Below, piece by piece: positions 7,999 to 16,830 of a DNA stretch of 64,000 nucleotides. Positions within the stretch are counted from its first letter, which is position 1; every line of letters begins with the position of its first letter. Under the pieces are notes generated by a model. It ran no database searches, was not told the origin of the DNA, and saw only the letters and a list, made by a program, of their open reading frames with translations. Both the position numbers and the translations under genes were made by a program. Source of the DNA: Gordonia spumicola (GTDB lineage Bacteria; Actinomycetota; Actinomycetes; Mycobacteriales; Mycobacteriaceae); NCBI RefSeq assembly GCF_009932475.1, contig NZ_BJOV01000005.1:2232001-2296000 (forward strand), in the 5' to 3' direction.

Positions 7999-8897
7999 TC
8001 CTGCATCCCGTCCGTCTCGTTCGCGGCGCCCGACGCGTCGACGCCGTGCTGCCACAGTTCGAAGACTATGTCCGAGCGCAGTGCTCGTCCGACGCCGAAC
8101 TGCTGGCCGGGCAGGGTGCGCGCCACCATCCGGACTGTCACCGAGTCGAGTTCGAAGTTCGTCACGCCGAGCGGAGTCGGCGGATCGAGCAGGAGCCGAT
8201 TCCACTTCGGGTCGGCGTAGAACCGCTGCCCCACTTCACGGAGGGTGTCGTTGACGACGTTGATGTCGGCGTCCACCGGGACCGGGACGTCGACGACCGC
8301 GCGCGCCCAGTCCTTCGACAGGTTGGTCGACTTGATCATCTGACCGTTGGGGACGGTGATCAGTTCGCCGTCCACGCTGCGCAGACGCGTGGCGCGCAGC
8401 GTGACGTCCTCGACGGTCCCCTCGGCGTCACCGCCCGACACCGACAGTTTCACGACGTCGCCGTAGCCGTACTGGTGCTCGGCGATGATGAAGAAGCCCG
8501 CGAGGACGTCCTGCACGATGCGCTGCGCACCGAAACCGAGCGCGGCGCCGAGCACCGCGCTGAGCCCGACCAGGCTCGAGGTGGTGACCCACGTCGACAG
8601 CATGCGCAGTCCGACGATCACCACGACCAGCGAGATCAGCGTCCACGCCACCACGTCGACGAGCGCCCGACGGTGCTTCATGTCCTCGGACTGGACGATG
8701 TCGTCGCTGTTCTCGAACTTGGTGACCGTACGCCGGGAGTAGCTGTCGGCGCCCCACCGGATGAACCGGATCACGAGCATCGCGCCGATGACCCACAGCA
8801 GGATGCTGACGAAGTCGACCGCGAGCCACTTCTCCCACGTGCGCATCCACGAGGGCAGACCGAGCGTGTCGACGAGGTAGGTGACGGGAGGCGTCAT
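7995..8897 (-). CDS. MscS-family mechanosensitive ion channel
   Basis: 300 residues. Three hydrophobic spans occupy the first half; the pore-lining segment contains '[27 protein letters not shown]', the Ala/Gly-packed helix of MscS. The beta domain follows ('[29 protein letters not shown]', '[13 protein letters not shown]'). It is expected to gate under membrane tension and release osmolytes after hypo-osmotic shock. It sits directly after prfB and overlaps the next gene. Confidence 0.9.
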   Translation of the reverse strand: MTPPVTYLVDTLGLPSWMRTWEKWLAVDFVSILLWVIGAMLVIRFIRWGADSYSRRTVTKFENSDDIVQSEDMKHRRALVDVVAWTLISLVVVIVGLRMLSTWVTTSSLVGLSAVLGAALGFGAQRIVQDVLAGFFIIAEHQYGYGDVVKLSVSGGDAEGTVEDVTLRATRLRSVDGELITVPNGQMIKSTNLSKDWARAVVDVPVPVDADINVVNDTLREVGQRFYADPKWNRLLLDPPTPLGVTNFELDSVTVRMVARTLPGQQFGVGRALRSDIVFELWQHGVDASGAANETDGMQE

Positions 8898-8900
8898 GCC

Positions 8901-10013
8901 TTACGCGTTCTCGTCCATCCGCCACCGGATGCCCGCTTCGATGAACTGGTCGAGGTCGCCGTCGAGGACGGCGCTCGGGTTGTTCGACTCGACGTTCGTC
9001 CGCAGGTCCTTGACCATCTGATACGGGTGCAGGACGTACGAGCGCATCTGATTGCCCCAGCTCGCGCCGGTGTCGCTCTTGAGCGCGTCCATCTGCGCAC
9101 GCTCTTCCAGGCGCTTGCGTTCGAGGAGCTTGGCCTGCAGCACGCGCATGGCCGCCGCCTTGTTCTGCAGCTGGCTCTTCTCGTTCTGACAGGTCACGAC
9201 GATCCCCGTCGGCACGTGCGTGAGTCGGACCGCCGAGTCGGTGGTGTTGACCGACTGCCCGCCGGGGCCCGACGAGCGGTACACGTCCACGCGGAGATCG
9301 TTCTCGTCGATGTCGATGTGGTCGGTGGTCTCCACCACCGGGAGCACCTCGACCTCGGCGAACGACGTCTGACGTCGGCCCTGGTTGTCGAAGGGGCTGA
9401 TGCGGACGAGGCGGTGCGTGCCCTGCTCGACCGACAGCGTGCCGTACATGTACGGGGCCTTGATCGCGAACGTCGCCGACTTGAGGCCCGCCTCTTCGGC
9501 GTACGACGTGTCGTAGACCTCGACACTGTGGTCGTGCTGTTCGGCCCAGCGGATGTACATGCGCATCAGCATCTGAGCCCAGTCGGCCGCGTCCACGCCG
9601 CCCGCGCCCGAACGGATGTTGACGAGCGCCTCGCGCGGGTCGTACTCGCCCGCCAGCATCGTCTTCACCTCCATCGCCTCGATGTCCTTGCGGAGGTCGA
9701 CGCGCTCGGCGTCGGCGTCCGCGACCGCGGCGGTCAGGGCGTCGCCCTCCTCCGACTCGGCGAGTTCGTACAGCACCGGCAGGTCGTCGAGCCGCGACCG
9801 CAGTTCGGTGACGCGACGCAGCTCGGCCTGCGCGTGCGACAGTTCGCTCGTCACCTTCTGCGCGTGATCCTGGTTGTTCCACAGGTCGGGATCGGACGCC
9901 TGCATCTCCAGCTCGTCGATGCGGCGGCGGAGTTCGTCGAGATCGACCACCTTCTCGACGGTGGTCAGGGTGGCGTCGAGCGATTCGAGGTCGGCAGAGG
10001 CTTCGGGATGCAC
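8901..10013 (-). CDS. prfB: Peptide chain release factor 2
   Basis: 370 residues from GTG 10013. The stop-codon reading SPF tripeptide is in '[16 protein letters not shown]' and the catalytic GGQ is in '[18 protein letters not shown]'. It terminates translation at UGA and UAA. The frame is continuous: there is no internal UGA near codon 25, so the autoregulatory programmed frameshift of many bacterial RF2 genes is absent. It heads the minus-strand run prfB, mscS, membrane protein, ftsE, ftsX, smpB. Confidence 0.96.
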   Translation of the reverse strand: MHPEASADLESLDATLTTVEKVVDLDELRRRIDELEMQASDPDLWNNQDHAQKVTSELSHAQAELRRVTELRSRLDDLPVLYELAESEEGDALTAAVADADAERVDLRKDIEAMEVKTMLAGEYDPREALVNIRSGAGGVDAADWAQMLMRMYIRWAEQHDHSVEVYDTSYAEEAGLKSATFAIKAPYMYGTLSVEQGTHRLVRISPFDNQGRRQTSFAEVEVLPVVETTDHIDIDENDLRVDVYRSSGPGGQSVNTTDSAVRLTHVPTGIVVTCQNEKSQLQNKAAAMRVLQAKLLERKRLEERAQMDALKSDTGASWGNQMRSYVLHPYQMVKDLRTNVESNNPSAVLDGDLDQFIEAGIRWRMDENA

Positions 10014-10035
10014 CCGGTCAGCCTACCGAACCGGC

Positions 10036-10404
10036 TCAGCCGACCGAGTCGGAGAGTGTGCCGAAACGCCAGGTGGACTCTTCTTTGCCCGGCTTGTAGA
10101 CGACCGGGATCTCCTCGCCCGTCCGCGGCTGCGTCGCACCGGACGGGAGGACGACACGTCCGTACACTTCGACGGCCGCCGCGCCCGGTCCGACGATCAT
10201 TCCGGTGACGGTGCAGGTGCGTTCGCCGTTGCGGTCCATCGCGCCGCTGGCCGCACTCGTGACGGTGAGGGTGCCGTCGGCCCAACCGCGAGAGGCCGAC
10301 GGTGCGCCGAATCCACCCGCCGGACCGTTTCCGCGCGAGACCTTCAGCAGGATCACACTCACGATCAACAGCGCGGTGAACAGGACGAGTATCCACGACG
10401 GCAT
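10036..10404 (-). CDS. Small membrane-anchored conserved hypothetical protein
   Basis: 122 residues with an N-terminal membrane span (about 4-21, 'WILVLFTALLIVSVILL') and a soluble beta-rich remainder that includes 'CTVTGMIVGPGAAAVEVYG' and 'IPVVYKPGKEESTWRFGTL'. Only one cysteine is visible. It is divergent from hisN with 50 bases between starts. I do not recognise the family; it resembles small actinobacterial proteins with an OB-like domain after one span. Confidence 0.7.
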   Translation of the reverse strand: MPSWILVLFTALLIVSVILLKVSRGNGPAGGFGAPSASRGWADGTLTVTSAASGAMDRNGERTCTVTGMIVGPGAAAVEVYGRVVLPSGATQPRTGEEIPVVYKPGKEESTWRFGTLSDSVG

Positions 10405-10454
10405 GGCTTCACCCTACCGTCGCGGCCAGCGCCCATTCTCGGTAGCGTTGCCGC

Positions 10455-11252
10455 GTGCCCACTGACTCCACCGGTTCCGAACACGCGTCCGATCTCGCCC
10501 TCGCCCTCGCGCTGGCGACCGCCGCAGACGCACTCACTTCCGCACGTTTCGGCGCACTCGACCTGCAGGTCGACTCCAAGCCCGATCTGACGCCGGTCTC
10601 CGACGCCGACCTCGCCTGCGAACGGCTCCTCCGCGAGGAGCTGTCGGCGGCCCGCCCCGACGACGCGGTCCTCGGCGAGGAGTTCGGCGGAGATCCCCTG
10701 CTCGAAGGACGGCAGTGGGTGCTCGACCCGATCGACGGCACCAAGAACTTCGTCCGGGGCGTCCCCGTGTGGTCGACGCTCATCGCCCTGCTCGTCGACG
10801 GCGTTCCCGTCGTCGGCGTGGTCAGCGCGCCCGCGTTGAACCGTCGATGGTGGGCGTCCGCAGGCGGCGGCGCGTTCACCTCGCACGACGGTGTCGAGCG
10901 GGCCATCGGCGTGTCGGGTGTTCCAGACGTCGAGTCGGCGTCGTTGGCGTTCTCCAGCCTCTCCGGGTGGAAGGACCGCGGGATCCGCGATCGGTTCATC
11001 GATCTCACCGACCGCGTGTGGCGGGTCCGCGGCTACGGCGACTTCTTCAACTACTGTCTCGTCGCCGAGGGCGCCGTAGACGTCACCGCCGAACCGGAGG
11101 TCTCGCTGTGGGACCTCGCTCCCCTCGACATCCTGGTCCGCGAGGCTGGCGGGCGCTTCACCAGCCTCGACGGCGTCGACGGTCCGGCAGGCGGCAGCGC
11201 CGTCGCCTCCAACGGTCTGCTGCACGACGACGTGCTGACCGCCCTCGCCTAG
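10455..11252 (+). CDS. hisN: Histidinol-phosphatase, inositol-monophosphatase family
   Basis: 265 residues from GTG 10455. Metal-binding motifs of the IMPase fold are present: 'GEEFG' (74-78), '[15 protein letters not shown]' (88-102) and '[15 protein letters not shown]' near the C terminus. The '[15 protein letters not shown]' form is typical of actinobacterial HisN, which removes phosphate from L-histidinol phosphate; other IMPase substrates are possible. It matches the M. tuberculosis gene just before fadE24. Its stop overlaps the convergent MBL gene through a shared CTAG. Confidence 0.85.
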   Translation: MPTDSTGSEHASDLALALALATAADALTSARFGALDLQVDSKPDLTPVSDADLACERLLREELSAARPDDAVLGEEFGGDPLLEGRQWVLDPIDGTKNFVRGVPVWSTLIALLVDGVPVVGVVSAPALNRRWWASAGGGAFTSHDGVERAIGVSGVPDVESASLAFSSLSGWKDRGIRDRFIDLTDRVWRVRGYGDFFNYCLVAEGAVDVTAEPEVSLWDLAPLDILVREAGGRFTSLDGVDGPAGGSAVASNGLLHDDVLTALA

Positions 11253-11908
11253 AGCTCGACGGCCTCCCCGAGCGGGAGGGTGCGGTACGCGGTCCCCGCG
11301 GGAGCCATCTCGGCGAGACGGGTGTTGTGGACGGCTCGGCCCGCGTCGGACTGGACAGCCTGGTGGATGCCGAAGGCGATGCGGGGATTCACGGCGCGCA
11401 GGTAGTCGACGGGCTCGCTGATCTTGAGCCACGGTGCTGCGGCGGGGATCGCGAGGACGTCGATCCTCTCGAACGGGATGTAGAGACTGTCGCCGGGGTG
11501 GCAGAACGCCCCGGGCAGGCCGTCGACGTCGAGGACGTACGAGATGTTGTCGATGACGGGCAGCTCGGGGTGGATGACGGCGTGCCGCCCGCCCGTGCCG
11601 CGGACGGTGAAGGCTCCGACGGTGACGAGCTCTCCCGGGCCGATGACCGACCAGGTTCCCGCATCGCCTCGATCGTTGAGCTGCGCTGCGGTCTGCGGAT
11701 CGGCGTAGCGGATCGCGTCGGGGTTGGCCGTGACGAGATCGGGCAGTCGTTCCGGGTCGACGTGGTCGGGATGCTGGTGGGTCACCAGGATCGCGTCGAG
11801 TCCGGTCAGACCTTCGAAGCCGACGGAGAAGGTTCCCGGGTCGAACAGGACCCTCGTTCCGTCGTGTTCGACGAGGACACAGGAATGCTCCAGGTGGGTG
11901 AACAGCAT
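11249..11908 (-). CDS. MBL-fold metal-dependent hydrolase
   Basis: 219 residues from ATG 11908 ([10 protein letters not shown]); an in-frame ATG at 11950 would add 14 residues lying in the fadE promoter region. The metal motif is '[10 protein letters not shown]' (H44, H46, D48, H49), followed by '[11 protein letters not shown]', '[11 protein letters not shown]' and '[11 protein letters not shown]', the pattern of UlaG-like metallo-hydrolases. Substrate unknown. It is convergent with hisN and divergent from the acyl-CoA dehydrogenase operon. Confidence 0.85.
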   Translation of the reverse strand: MLFTHLEHSCVLVEHDGTRVLFDPGTFSVGFEGLTGLDAILVTHQHPDHVDPERLPDLVTANPDAIRYADPQTAAQLNDRGDAGTWSVIGPGELVTVGAFTVRGTGGRHAVIHPELPVIDNISYVLDVDGLPGAFCHPGDSLYIPFERIDVLAIPAAAPWLKISEPVDYLRAVNPRIAFGIHQAVQSDAGRAVHNTRLAEMAPAGTAYRTLPLGEAVEL

Positions 11909-11964
11909 GTTCTCGACGCTACTCGGCCCATCGCCGGACGACTTCGACAACGCCGCGTGACAAC

Positions 11965-12009
11965 GTTCTTACCCAGGAGTAAGGTTTGTTCTTACTACGG
12001 AGTAAGAAC
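11965..12009. promoter_or_regulatory. Tandem operator upstream of the acyl-CoA dehydrogenase pair
   Basis: Two copies of a GTTCTTAC-N-AGTAAG inverted repeat, 23 bases apart. The second (11988-12009) has perfect 9-base arms GTTCTTACT and AGTAAGAAC around ACGG; the first (11965-11986) is a degenerate copy with the same core. The pair ends 37 bases before the fadE24-like start. Layout and symmetry suggest cooperative binding of a TetR/FadR-type repressor not encoded next door. Confidence 0.6.
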
Positions 12010-12046
12010 TCCGCCGGTCCGTTCTCTCGACACATCTGGTGAGGAA

Positions 12047-13414
12047 ATGACAACGAACACCGAACCCCGCGACACGTCGTCCGTCGGCGCAGCTCCCCAC
12101 AAGCGCACCGCCATCGGCGCTGCGATGCGCGTGCTGACCGCGATCACCGGCTCCGAGCTGGCCGAGAAGTACGGCCTCCGCGAGCCGATCAACCGCGTCG
12201 CCTACGAGGCCACCAAGACCGGCTTCAAGACGCTCGGCGCGGCCAACCGTGCCTTCACCCAGGTCGCGGGCGGCGGCAAGCCGCAGCGTCCGGCCACCGC
12301 GTCGAAGGGCTTCTTCAACCTGAACCCGGACGACGAGCAGGCGATGATCGCCGAGACCGTCAAGGACTTCTCGACCGAGATCCTGCGTCCGGCCGCCTAC
12401 GACGCCGACAACGCCGCGACCGCTCCCGAGGACATCCTCAAGCGATCGGCCGAACTCGGCATCACGATGATCAACGTGCCCGAGGAGCTCGACGGCGCGG
12501 CGACCGAACGCAACGTCGTCACGAACGCGCTGGTCGCCGAGGCGATGGCGTACGGCGACATGGGCCTCGCGGTCCCGCTGCTCGCACCGAGCGGCGTGGC
12601 GACCACGCTGACCAACTTCGGCAGCGACGGTCAGCAGCGCACCTATCTCCCGGACTACGCGGGCGAGAACGTCCCGACGTCGTCGGTCGTCATCGCCGAA
12701 CCGCGTCCCCTGTTCGACGCCTTCGCACTGCAGACCAAGGCGACTCGCGCTCCGAGCGGCTACCGGATCTCGGGCGTGAAGAGCTTCGTCCCCGCCGCAG
12801 GCAGCTCCGAACTGTTCATCGTCGGCGCACAGCTCGACGGCCGTCCGGCGCTGTTCATCGTCGAATCCGACACCAAGGGCCTGTCGGTCGAGGCCGACCC
12901 GGGCATGGGCCTGCGCGCCGCAGGCATGGGTCGCCTGGTCCTCGACGACGTCGCGGTGCCCGCGAGCGCACTGCTCGGCGAGGTCGAAGGCGATGAGGCC
13001 GCCGCCGCGTACCGCGACGTGGTCCGCCTGTCGCGCCTGGGCTGGTCGGCGCTCGCGGTCGGCACCTCGACCGCCGTCCTCGACTACGTGATCCCCTACG
13101 TCAACGAGCGCGAGGCGTTCGGCGAGCCGATCTCCAACCGCCAGGCCGTGGCGTTCATGGTCGCGAACATGGCGACCGAGATCGACGGACTGCGTCTGGT
13201 GACGTTGCGTGGCGCATCGCGCGCCGAGCAGGGACTCTCGTTCGCCCGGGAGGCCGCGCTGGCCCGCAAGCTGACCATCGACAAGGGTCTGCAGATCGGC
13301 CTCGACGGCGTGCAGCTCCTCGGCGGCCACGGCTTCACCAAGGAGCATCCGGTGGAGCGTTGGTACCGCGATCTGCGCGGCGCGGGCATCGGAGAGGGCG
13401 TCATCGTCCTCTAG
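12047..13414 (+). CDS. Acyl-CoA dehydrogenase (FadE24-like)
   Basis: 455 residues from ATG 12047, with GAGG immediately upstream. An N-terminal extension of about 75 residues precedes the dehydrogenase fold, whose parts are visible as 'ELGITMINVPEELDG', 'VVIAEPRPLFDA', 'REAFGEPISNRQAVAFMVANM' and the C-terminal 'LLGGHGFTKEHPVERWYRD'. It uses FAD to oxidise an acyl-CoA at the alpha-beta position. Order and length match the fadE24-fadE23 pair next to hisN in mycobacteria; the substrate is unknown. It is cotranscribed with the next gene, 27 bases downstream, and probably controlled by the tandem operator. Confidence 0.88.
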   Translation: MTTNTEPRDTSSVGAAPHKRTAIGAAMRVLTAITGSELAEKYGLREPINRVAYEATKTGFKTLGAANRAFTQVAGGGKPQRPATASKGFFNLNPDDEQAMIAETVKDFSTEILRPAAYDADNAATAPEDILKRSAELGITMINVPEELDGAATERNVVTNALVAEAMAYGDMGLAVPLLAPSGVATTLTNFGSDGQQRTYLPDYAGENVPTSSVVIAEPRPLFDAFALQTKATRAPSGYRISGVKSFVPAAGSSELFIVGAQLDGRPALFIVESDTKGLSVEADPGMGLRAAGMGRLVLDDVAVPASALLGEVEGDEAAAAYRDVVRLSRLGWSALAVGTSTAVLDYVIPYVNEREAFGEPISNRQAVAFMVANMATEIDGLRLVTLRGASRAEQGLSFAREAALARKLTIDKGLQIGLDGVQLLGGHGFTKEHPVERWYRDLRGAGIGEGVIVL

Positions 13415-13441
13415 GACGGTGACCTGTGAAGGAGAAGCCTC

Positions 13442-14662
13442 ATGGCAATCAATCTGGAACTCCCGAAGAAGCTGGAACCGACGATCGATCAGGCCCGCCA
13501 GGCGGCCCTGCAGATCTTCCGGCCGATCAGCCGCAAGTACGACCTCGCCGAGCATGAATACCCGGTGGAGCTCGACACCCTCGCCAATCTGTACAACGGC
13601 CTCGCCGCCGCAGGTCAGGCCGGTGCGGGCGCGTCCGGCGGCCGCGGCGACGAGAAGAAGGACCGCCCCGAGGGCTACGTCGCCAACGGCGGCAACATGC
13701 AGTCTGTCCTCAACTCGATGTGGGCGTCCTACGGCGACGTCGGCCTCATGCTGTCGATCCCGTTCCAGGGCCTCGGCAATGCCGCCATCGCGGCCGTCGC
13801 CACCGACGAACAGCTCGAAGCGATGGGCGGCGAGGTGTGGGCGTCGATGGCGATCACCGAGCCGAGCTTCGGTTCGGACTCCGCCGCCGTCACCACCACC
13901 GCGACCCGCGACGGCGACGAGTACGTGATCAACGGTGAGAAGATCTTCGTCACCGCCGGTTCGCGTGCATCGCACATCGTGGTGTGGGCGTCGGTCGACC
14001 GCAGCCTGGGTCGTGCCGCGATCAAGAGCTTCGTCGTCCCGCGCGATCATCCCGGCGTCACGGTCGCCCGTCTCGAGCACAAGCTCGGCATCAAGGCGTC
14101 CGACACCGCGGTGATCCGCTTCGAGGACTGCCGCATCCCCGCGACGTTCCTGCTCGGCTCGCCCGAGGTGGACGTCAAGAAGGGCTTCGGCGGGGTCATG
14201 CAGACCTTCGACAACACCCGCCCGATGGTCGCGGCGATGGCCGTCGGCGTCGGACGCGCCGCGCTCGAAGAGCTGCGCACACTCCTTGAGGACGCGGGCG
14301 TGGAGATCGACTACGACCGTCCCGCGGCCGATCAGCCCGCCGCGGCCGCCGAGTTCATCCGCCTGGAGTCCGACTGGGAGGCCGCGTACCTGCTGTCCCT
14401 GCGGGCGGCGTGGATGGCCGACAACAAGATGCCGAACTCGCTCGAGGCGTCGATGAGCAAGGCCAAGGCCGGGCGCACCGGTACCGATGTGACGAACAAG
14501 GCCGTCGAACTGGCCTCGACTCTCGGATACTCCGAGCGCACGCTCCTGGAGAAGTGGGCCCGAGACTCGAAGATCCTCGACATCTTCGAGGGCACCCAGC
14601 AGATCCAGCAGCTGATCATCGCGCGCCGCGTGCTCGGCAAGAGCAGTTCCGAACTGAAGTAG
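13442..14662 (+). CDS. Acyl-CoA dehydrogenase (FadE23-like)
   Basis: 406 residues, start ATG 13442 behind AAGGAGA. It shows 'WASMAITEPSFGSDSAA' (FAD and substrate region), 'GEKIFVTAGSRA', 'FDNTRPMVAAMAVGVGRAAL' and the C-terminal 'LEKWARDSKILDIFEGTQQIQ', the segment that in this family carries the catalytic Glu. It probably forms a heteromer with the preceding dehydrogenase, as adjacent actinobacterial fadE pairs often do; that is inference. A strong terminator follows. Confidence 0.9.
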   Translation: MAINLELPKKLEPTIDQARQAALQIFRPISRKYDLAEHEYPVELDTLANLYNGLAAAGQAGAGASGGRGDEKKDRPEGYVANGGNMQSVLNSMWASYGDVGLMLSIPFQGLGNAAIAAVATDEQLEAMGGEVWASMAITEPSFGSDSAAVTTTATRDGDEYVINGEKIFVTAGSRASHIVVWASVDRSLGRAAIKSFVVPRDHPGVTVARLEHKLGIKASDTAVIRFEDCRIPATFLLGSPEVDVKKGFGGVMQTFDNTRPMVAAMAVGVGRAALEELRTLLEDAGVEIDYDRPAADQPAAAAEFIRLESDWEAAYLLSLRAAWMADNKMPNSLEASMSKAKAGRTGTDVTNKAVELASTLGYSERTLLEKWARDSKILDIFEGTQQIQQLIIARRVLGKSSSELK

Positions 14663-14679
14663 TCCTCGGCGCACATACG

Positions 14680-14717
14680 ACGAAGGCCGTCACCCGCTTA
14701 CGGGTGACGGCCTTCGT
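14680..14717 (+). terminator. Terminator of the acyl-CoA dehydrogenase operon
   Basis: Perfect 17-base arms (14680-14696 and 14701-14717) with a CTTA loop, 17 bases after the stop codon. Confidence 0.9.
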
Positions 14718-14770
14718 GCACGAGGAGGCCTTGTGTGCGACGACACAGCGTCGTAAGATTCTCCCAAATT

Positions 14771-14788
14771 TGAAACATAGTTGTTTCA
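14771..14788. promoter_or_regulatory. Candidate operator of the secreted lipase gene
   Basis: Perfect inverted repeat TGAAACA-TAGT-TGTTTCA, 18 bases before the lipase start and inside the leader or promoter. The TetR gene right after the lipase is the natural candidate for its ligand-binding repressor. Confidence 0.5.
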
Positions 14789-14806
14789 CAACTGAAGGGG
14801 GACGAC

Positions 14807-16192
14807 GTGCGTCGACCATTCATGACGATCGTCTGTGCTGTGACGGCAGCATTGACCGGAGCGACGGCGCTCGCCGCGCCTGCCGGAGCCGCTCCGACAC
14901 CGCGCGTCTCGCAGGCGCCGATGGTGCCGCTGCCTCCGGAGTTCGACGCGTCGTTCTATCGACCCTCGGCGTCGAAGGTCGAGGCGGCCGAGCCCGGACA
15001 GATCCTCGCGGCTCGACGCATCACGGCGGCCAACGTCGGGATCGCGCCACTCAACGTCGACGCGTGGCAGCTCTCCTTCCGGTCGACCGACAGCGCGGGC
15101 AGGCCCATCCCCGCGGTCACGACGATCCTCAAGCCGAGGGGCGCGACGAAGGGTGTCCGCAAGGTGGTCTCGATGCAGATCGCCGAGGACTCGACGGCCG
15201 GGTACTGCGCGCCGTCGTACGCGATCCAGAATCTCAACGCGAGCCCACTGCTCGGTCAGGTCGTCGCACCGGCCGAACTGCTCGTGGCACAGGGCTTCCT
15301 CGCCCAGGGGTACGCCCTCGTCCTCCCCGACCACGAAGGCCCGAACAACGCCTACGCCGCCGGACCGCTCGGCGCACGCATCACCCTCGACAGTCTTCGT
15401 GCGGTGAAGAACTTCGCGCCGTCGACCGTCACCGACGCCTCGCCGATCGGCCTGTACGGCTACTCGGGCGGCGCGATCGTCACCGGCCACACGGCCGAGC
15501 TCAAGAAGACGTACGCGCCCGAGCTGAACATCGTCGGCGCCGCGGAAGGCGGCGTCCCCGCCGACCTCGGTTCGCTGCTTCGCACCGCCCAGAACGGTGC
15601 GACGAGCGGGCTCATCCTGGGCGCCGTGTTCGGCCTCGCCCGCGAGTACCGCTACTTCGACAGGTTCCTCGACCGCCGCCTGAATCCGGTGGGCAAGGCG
15701 CTGCGTGACCTCAAGGGGCCGCTGTGCGTGCAGTACCAGGCCATGACGTTCCCGTTCCTGAACAACGTCGGCCTCATCGACTACCCCGGCGGCGCGTTCC
15801 GTGCACCCGAGGTGAAGCGTCTCCTCGCCGACACTCGCATGGGCACCACCCGCCCCGACATGCCGATGTACATCTGGAACTCGCAGCTCGACGAGATCGT
15901 ACCTGTCGCGCAGGTGAACACGCTGGTCAAGGACTACTGCAAGGTCGAAGGCCCGTCGATCACCTATACCCGCGATCACCTGTCCGAACACCTGATCGGC
16001 GAGGTGTCGGGAGCACCGCTCGCGTTCTTGTGGCTCAAGGACAGGCTCGACGGCAAGGCCGCGAGCCCGGGATGCAGCACGCGCGACGAGCTGTCGATGG
16101 CGACGAAGGCGCAATGGTGGCCGGTGTTCTCGCAGACCATCGGGACCGACCTCGCCGCGCTGTTCGGCGCGGCGATCGGAAAGGGCAAGTAG
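14807..16192 (+). CDS. Secreted lipase, LIP family (secretory lipase)
   Basis: 461 residues from GTG 14807 with AAGGGGGA upstream. A Sec signal peptide (hydrophobic 7-24, then 'APAGAAP' as a likely cleavage region) sends it outside. The nucleophile elbow is 'GLYGYSGGA' (S220); the acid is probably in 'WNSQLDEIVPVAQV' and the histidine in 'RDHLSEHLIGE'. 'LVLPDHEGP' is a family hallmark. It should hydrolyse acylglycerols or other esters. A TetR gene begins 9 bases after the stop, suggesting a two-gene operon with local control. Confidence 0.88.
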   Translation: MRRPFMTIVCAVTAALTGATALAAPAGAAPTPRVSQAPMVPLPPEFDASFYRPSASKVEAAEPGQILAARRITAANVGIAPLNVDAWQLSFRSTDSAGRPIPAVTTILKPRGATKGVRKVVSMQIAEDSTAGYCAPSYAIQNLNASPLLGQVVAPAELLVAQGFLAQGYALVLPDHEGPNNAYAAGPLGARITLDSLRAVKNFAPSTVTDASPIGLYGYSGGAIVTGHTAELKKTYAPELNIVGAAEGGVPADLGSLLRTAQNGATSGLILGAVFGLAREYRYFDRFLDRRLNPVGKALRDLKGPLCVQYQAMTFPFLNNVGLIDYPGGAFRAPEVKRLLADTRMGTTRPDMPMYIWNSQLDEIVPVAQVNTLVKDYCKVEGPSITYTRDHLSEHLIGEVSGAPLAFLWLKDRLDGKAASPGCSTRDELSMATKAQWWPVFSQTIGTDLAALFGAAIGKGK

Positions 16193-16201
16193 TTTGGGTG
16201 C

Positions 16202-16825
16202 GTGACCGAGTCCAGGAGCTACCGCGGCCAGCCCGTCGACGATCGACGCAGGCAACGTCGCACGAGGTTCCTGGACTCGGCTCTCGCCCTCTTCGGCACA
16301 CAGGGATACGCCGCCAGCAGCATCCCGGCCGTCTGCAGACACGCGTCACTGTCGTCCCGGCAGTTCTACGAGAGCTTCACTGACCGCGAGGACCTGCTCA
16401 AGGCCGTCTACGACGACATCCAGGATGCGACGATGTCCGCGGTGTCCGACGCGGTGGTCGCGGCACTGGAACGGCACGCTCGGCTCGACGACGTGCTCGA
16501 GGCGGGTGTCGCCGCGTTCGTCGACTACTACGCCGACAGCCCGGAGCGGATCCGACTCAGCTTCGTCGAGGTCGTCGGGGTGAGCCCGGCGTTCGAGGTG
16601 TATCGGCGCGAACGAAGGCTCAAGTGGGCCGACCTGCTCGCCGCCGTCTCCGATCGGGCCGCCCAGCAGGGCCTGCCCGTCGCCGACACCGATCCGTTGG
16701 TCTGGTCGGCGTACCTCGGGGCCGTCAATTTCGCGATCGTCGAGAACGCCGAGAACCCGGACACCACCGTCGACGACGTGATGCGCGTGATGCGCCGGAT
16801 GCTCCGGCCCGGGGTTCTCGGCTAG
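16202..16825 (+). CDS. TetR family regulator following the lipase gene
   Basis: 207 residues from GTG 16202. The DNA-binding domain covers about residues 18-65 ('FLDSALALFGTQGYAASSIPAVCRHASLSSRQFYESF'-like helix order), then an all-helical ligand domain. It likely controls the lipase through the TGAAACA repeat at 14771. It is convergent with prpE, whose end lies 5 bases away. Confidence 0.82.
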   Translation: MTESRSYRGQPVDDRRRQRRTRFLDSALALFGTQGYAASSIPAVCRHASLSSRQFYESFTDREDLLKAVYDDIQDATMSAVSDAVVAALERHARLDDVLEAGVAAFVDYYADSPERIRLSFVEVVGVSPAFEVYRRERRLKWADLLAAVSDRAAQQGLPVADTDPLVWSAYLGAVNFAIVENAENPDTTVDDVMRVMRRMLRPGVLG

Positions 16826-16830
16826 GTCGG

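Noticed and set aside
8901..10013. Programmed frameshift in prfB
   Set aside because: The frame is continuous, with no in-frame UGA in the early codons.
10715..12046. Very long in-frame upstream extension of the fadE24-like gene
   Set aside because: The frame is open because of GC bias; it crosses hisN and the MBL gene and lacks any domain. A ribosome-binding site and family length support the start at 12047.
11969..14674. 901-codon open frame antisense to both acyl-CoA dehydrogenases
   Set aside because: Arg/Asp/Gly-rich translation without motifs, the mirror of strongly coding plus-strand genes.
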